The position numbers and the translations under genes were made by a program. DNA of 36,930 bases from positions 1 through 36,930 of the forward strand of contig JAJZZW010000001.1 in NCBI GenBank assembly GCA_021797385.1, given 5' to 3'. Origin of the DNA: Thermoplasmata archaeon. Lineage in GTDB: Archaea; Thermoplasmatota; Thermoplasmata; Thermoplasmatales; Thermoplasmataceae. The first letter of the stretch is position 1, and every line of letters begins with the position of its first letter. Under the pieces are notes generated by a model. The model saw only the letters and a list, made by a program, of their open reading frames with translations. It was not told the origin of the DNA and ran no database searches. Below, piece by piece: positions 35,148-36,930 of this stretch.

Positions 35148-36930
35148 CTATGACCCTTCCTGGAGTACTTCCAGCGCGGTCTTCTTTTCCATTATATTCT
35201 TTGTAGACCTCAAAACCTCATCTAATGTCATATGCCTTCCATTATATTTAAGGATAAAGTTTTCTATATTTATCCCTGTAAACATTCTGATTACCTTTGC
35301 TGCCTGACCGGTCATATTGCTTTCAACATCTATGATCAGATGTGAGTTTTTCAGAACCTTTGCCACATATTCAGATGGGAATGGCTCGAACATTCTGAGA
35401 TACAGAAGATTTGCTGATATTCCCTGTTTCTTCAGTTCACTTATTGTATCCATGAGCAGGCTCTTCTGACTTCCCCATGTAACATATGTTATATCTGCAT
35501 TTTCATCTCCGTAAAGAACCACCTTGTCTTCCAGAGGTATCTCCCTATCGGCTGTAACCAGTTTCTGCATTCTTTTTTCCATCATCTTATCCCTCATTGC
35601 AGAATCCTCTGTTACATGACCTAGCTCATCGTGCTCATCACCTGTCATCCAGAATATATCCTTTCCGAATACACCGTATGGAGAAATTCCATTTTCAGTA
35701 TCAAGGGAATATCTCTTGAAATTCTCATGATTTGTATTTTCATTGTATTTTACAATTTTTACTTTCTTTACATCTATTTCAGGAACAAGGTCCATTGTGT
35801 TTGCCAGTGTTTTATCAATTAAATGTATTACCGGCATCTGGTATCTCTGGGCATAATTCAGTGATTTCATTCCATCGTAGATGCATTCTTCCATGTCTCC
35901 GGATGATATTACCATTTTCGGAAATTCACCATGTCCAGTATTGAGCGCAAATAATAGATCTGCCTGCCCGTTCCTTGTGGGTAAACCTGTTGATGGTCCC
36001 CCTCTCTGATAGAATGTAATTACCACCGGTATTTCTGTCATTCCTGCATATCCTATTCCCTCTGCCATGAGCGAGAATCCCGGTCCGGAAGTTGCTGTTG
36101 CGCTTCTGGTTCCGGTCAGTGCAGCACCGTTTGCCATGTTAATAGCCGATAGTTCATCCTCACACTGGACAACAACAAGTCCTGCTTTGTTTACTATTTT
36201 ATCAGCATTTTTCAGGAACGTCATTTCCTCATGACTTTCCAGCAGGGTACTTTCATCGCTTGCAGGTGTAATTGGATAATAAGTCTGGAATCTGAGACCG
36301 CCCATTAATTTACCCAGTGCTGTTGCATCATTGCCGGTTAATAGCATTCTGGGTATTGCGGGATATGTGGGCAGTGTTGCCACTTTCAATGGTGATTTCT
36401 CAACATAATCATACGCTGCCCTTATAACTTTTATATTGGATTCTACCACCTTGGGTTTTTTCTTGAATGCAAATTTAATACCATCATCTGCGTGTTCCTC
36501 ATCAAGCCCCAGTAGTGCAAGGGTTGTGCCTGCACCCAGTGTATTGTAATACCGGTTTGCAGGGCCATCATGCACATTCTCATTTATGAGCTTGTCAAAG
36601 GGTATGGCGATTACATCAATTCCGGTACTCTTAAAGTAATCAAGAACCCCCTTAACGTCAAATGAAAGATTTCTTTCAGCCAGTTCATCCTGGATTCTGC
36701 CCATTGTATCGGATGTAATCATTCTTGCATTTTTAAGATTGAATGTATCGAAAGCCGAATCATAAACAACCTTGGATCCCTTTGACACGTCGAACATATG
36801 TTCGAAAAGAGTATCTGGATCAAGAGCCACCATAATATCGACAGGATATTTCAGTGATTTTGGCCTCTCATGCATTATTCTAAAATGTATATAGCTATGT
36901 CTTCCCTTTATATTGGAATGGAATTCTCTT
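35148..36930 (-). CDS. 2-oxoacid:ferredoxin oxidoreductase alpha subunit, gamma-alpha fusion, 5'-partial (runs off right edge)
   Basis: The frame stays open to the window edge. The 18 codons upstream of the internal ATG at 36875 encode REFHSNIKGRHSYIHFRI, which matches the gamma-domain segment 'YREYHS.IRGGHN.Y.vRI' of these enzymes. The Met at 36875 is therefore internal and the true start lies outside. The gamma-domain remainder continues to about 150 residues later ('DIMVALDPDTL'). The alpha domain begins 'TGNDATALGKLMGGLRFQTYYPITPASDES' and carries 'SATATSGPGFSLM' (TPP-side region) and 'TWGSQKSLLMDTI' near the C-terminus. Only about 25-40 N-terminal residues seem to be missing. Confidence 0.93.
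   Translation of the reverse strand, partial: REFHSNIKGRHSYIHFRIMHERPKSLKYPVDIMVALDPDTLFEHMFDVSKGSKVVYDSAFDTFNLKNARMITSDTMGRIQDELAERNLSFDVKGVLDYFKSTGIDVIAIPFDKLINENVHDGPANRYYNTLGAGTTLALLGLDEEHADDGIKFAFKKKPKVVESNIKVIRAAYDYVEKSPLKVATLPTYPAIPRMLLTGNDATALGKLMGGLRFQTYYPITPASDESTLLESHEEMTFLKNADKIVNKAGLVVVQCEDELSAINMANGAALTGTRSATATSGPGFSLMAEGIGYAGMTEIPVVITFYQRGGPSTGLPTRNGQADLLFALNTGHGEFPKMVISSGDMEECIYDGMKSLNYAQRYQMPVIHLIDKTLANTMDLVPEIDVKKVKIVKYNENTNHENFKRYSLDTENGISPYGVFGKDIFWMTGDEHDELGHVTEDSAMRDKMMEKRMQKLVTADREIPLEDKVVLYGDENADITYVTWGSQKSLLMDTISELKKQGISANLLYLRMFEPFPSEYVAKVLKNSHLIIDVESNMTGQAAKVIRMFTGINIENFILKYNGRHMTLDEVLRSTKNIMEKKTALEVLQEGS

Noticed and set aside
1..36930. CRISPR arrays, rRNA, tRNA genes or a prophage
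   Set aside because: No regularly spaced repeats, rRNA-like conserved segments, cloverleaf sequences or phage structural genes were seen. Intergenic regions are all under 300 bp.

Overview
The window looks like chromosomal DNA of an acidophilic, thermophilic euryarchaeon of the order Thermoplasmatales (Ferroplasma/Acidiplasma/Picrophilus-like). The assignment is inferred. It rests on the AT-rich sequence, archaeal TATA boxes placed about 25 bp before ATG codons (leaderless mRNAs), a two-subunit 2-oxoacid:ferredoxin oxidoreductase, a cysteine-rich succinate dehydrogenase with an HdrB-like subunit and no membrane anchors, preQ0/archaeosine precursor genes, PdxS/PdxT, and many proteins of an archaeal type. 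I could not run a search to fix the genus.

Layout. 1-444: the edge of an insertion sequence, with a transposase N-terminus on the minus strand and a divergent small DUF2080-like protein, sharing a palindromic double TATA element. 734-4147: two MFS transporters and a small membrane protein. 4311-9317: a mixed set comprising a DUF234-type ATPase, an RNase Z-like metallo-hydrolase, a hemerythrin-like protein, an aldo/keto reductase and a Gfo/Idh/MocA oxidoreductase. 9549-16376: a heme-oxygenase-fold (CADD/PqqC-like) protein, then a tyrosine/homogentisate catabolic cluster. In the cluster, hpd-fah-hmgA on the minus strand is divergent from acetoacetyl-CoA synthetase and a metal-dependent cyclase-family hydrolase. 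16522-20310: a flippase and a DUF2079 membrane protein, divergent, probably for surface glycans. 20354-25200: DNA polymerase X with a PHP domain, a small membrane protein with an S9 peptidase, and an orphan XdhC-like protein. 25202-29170: a queD-folE-queE operon for the preQ0 pathway, a PPC/DUF296 protein, a small membrane protein, and pdxT-pdxS for vitamin B6. 29281-34173: malate dehydrogenase followed by sdhABCD. 34193-36930: 2-oxoacid:ferredoxin oxidoreductase beta, and the alpha subunit, whose N-terminus runs off the right edge.

How the genes fit together. HPPD, homogentisate dioxygenase and fumarylacetoacetase would turn 4-hydroxyphenylpyruvate into fumarate and acetoacetate. Acetoacetyl-CoA synthetase activates the acetoacetate. 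Fumarate can enter the TCA cycle, for which malate dehydrogenase and succinate dehydrogenase lie 14-20 kb downstream. No maleylacetoacetate isomerase is present in the window. That gap and the palindromic divergent promoter make this cluster the most interesting part.

Translation signals fall into two classes. First genes of operons have a TATA box about 25 bp before ATG and no leader. Internal genes have a GGTG-type Shine-Dalgarno sequence overlapping the upstream stop codon. I used this rule to choose several starts (280, 2129, 24317, 24454, 25672, 27322, 33826, 35137) that differ from the longest open frame. No tRNA, rRNA or CRISPR array was seen, and no gene-free stretch exceeds 300 bp.
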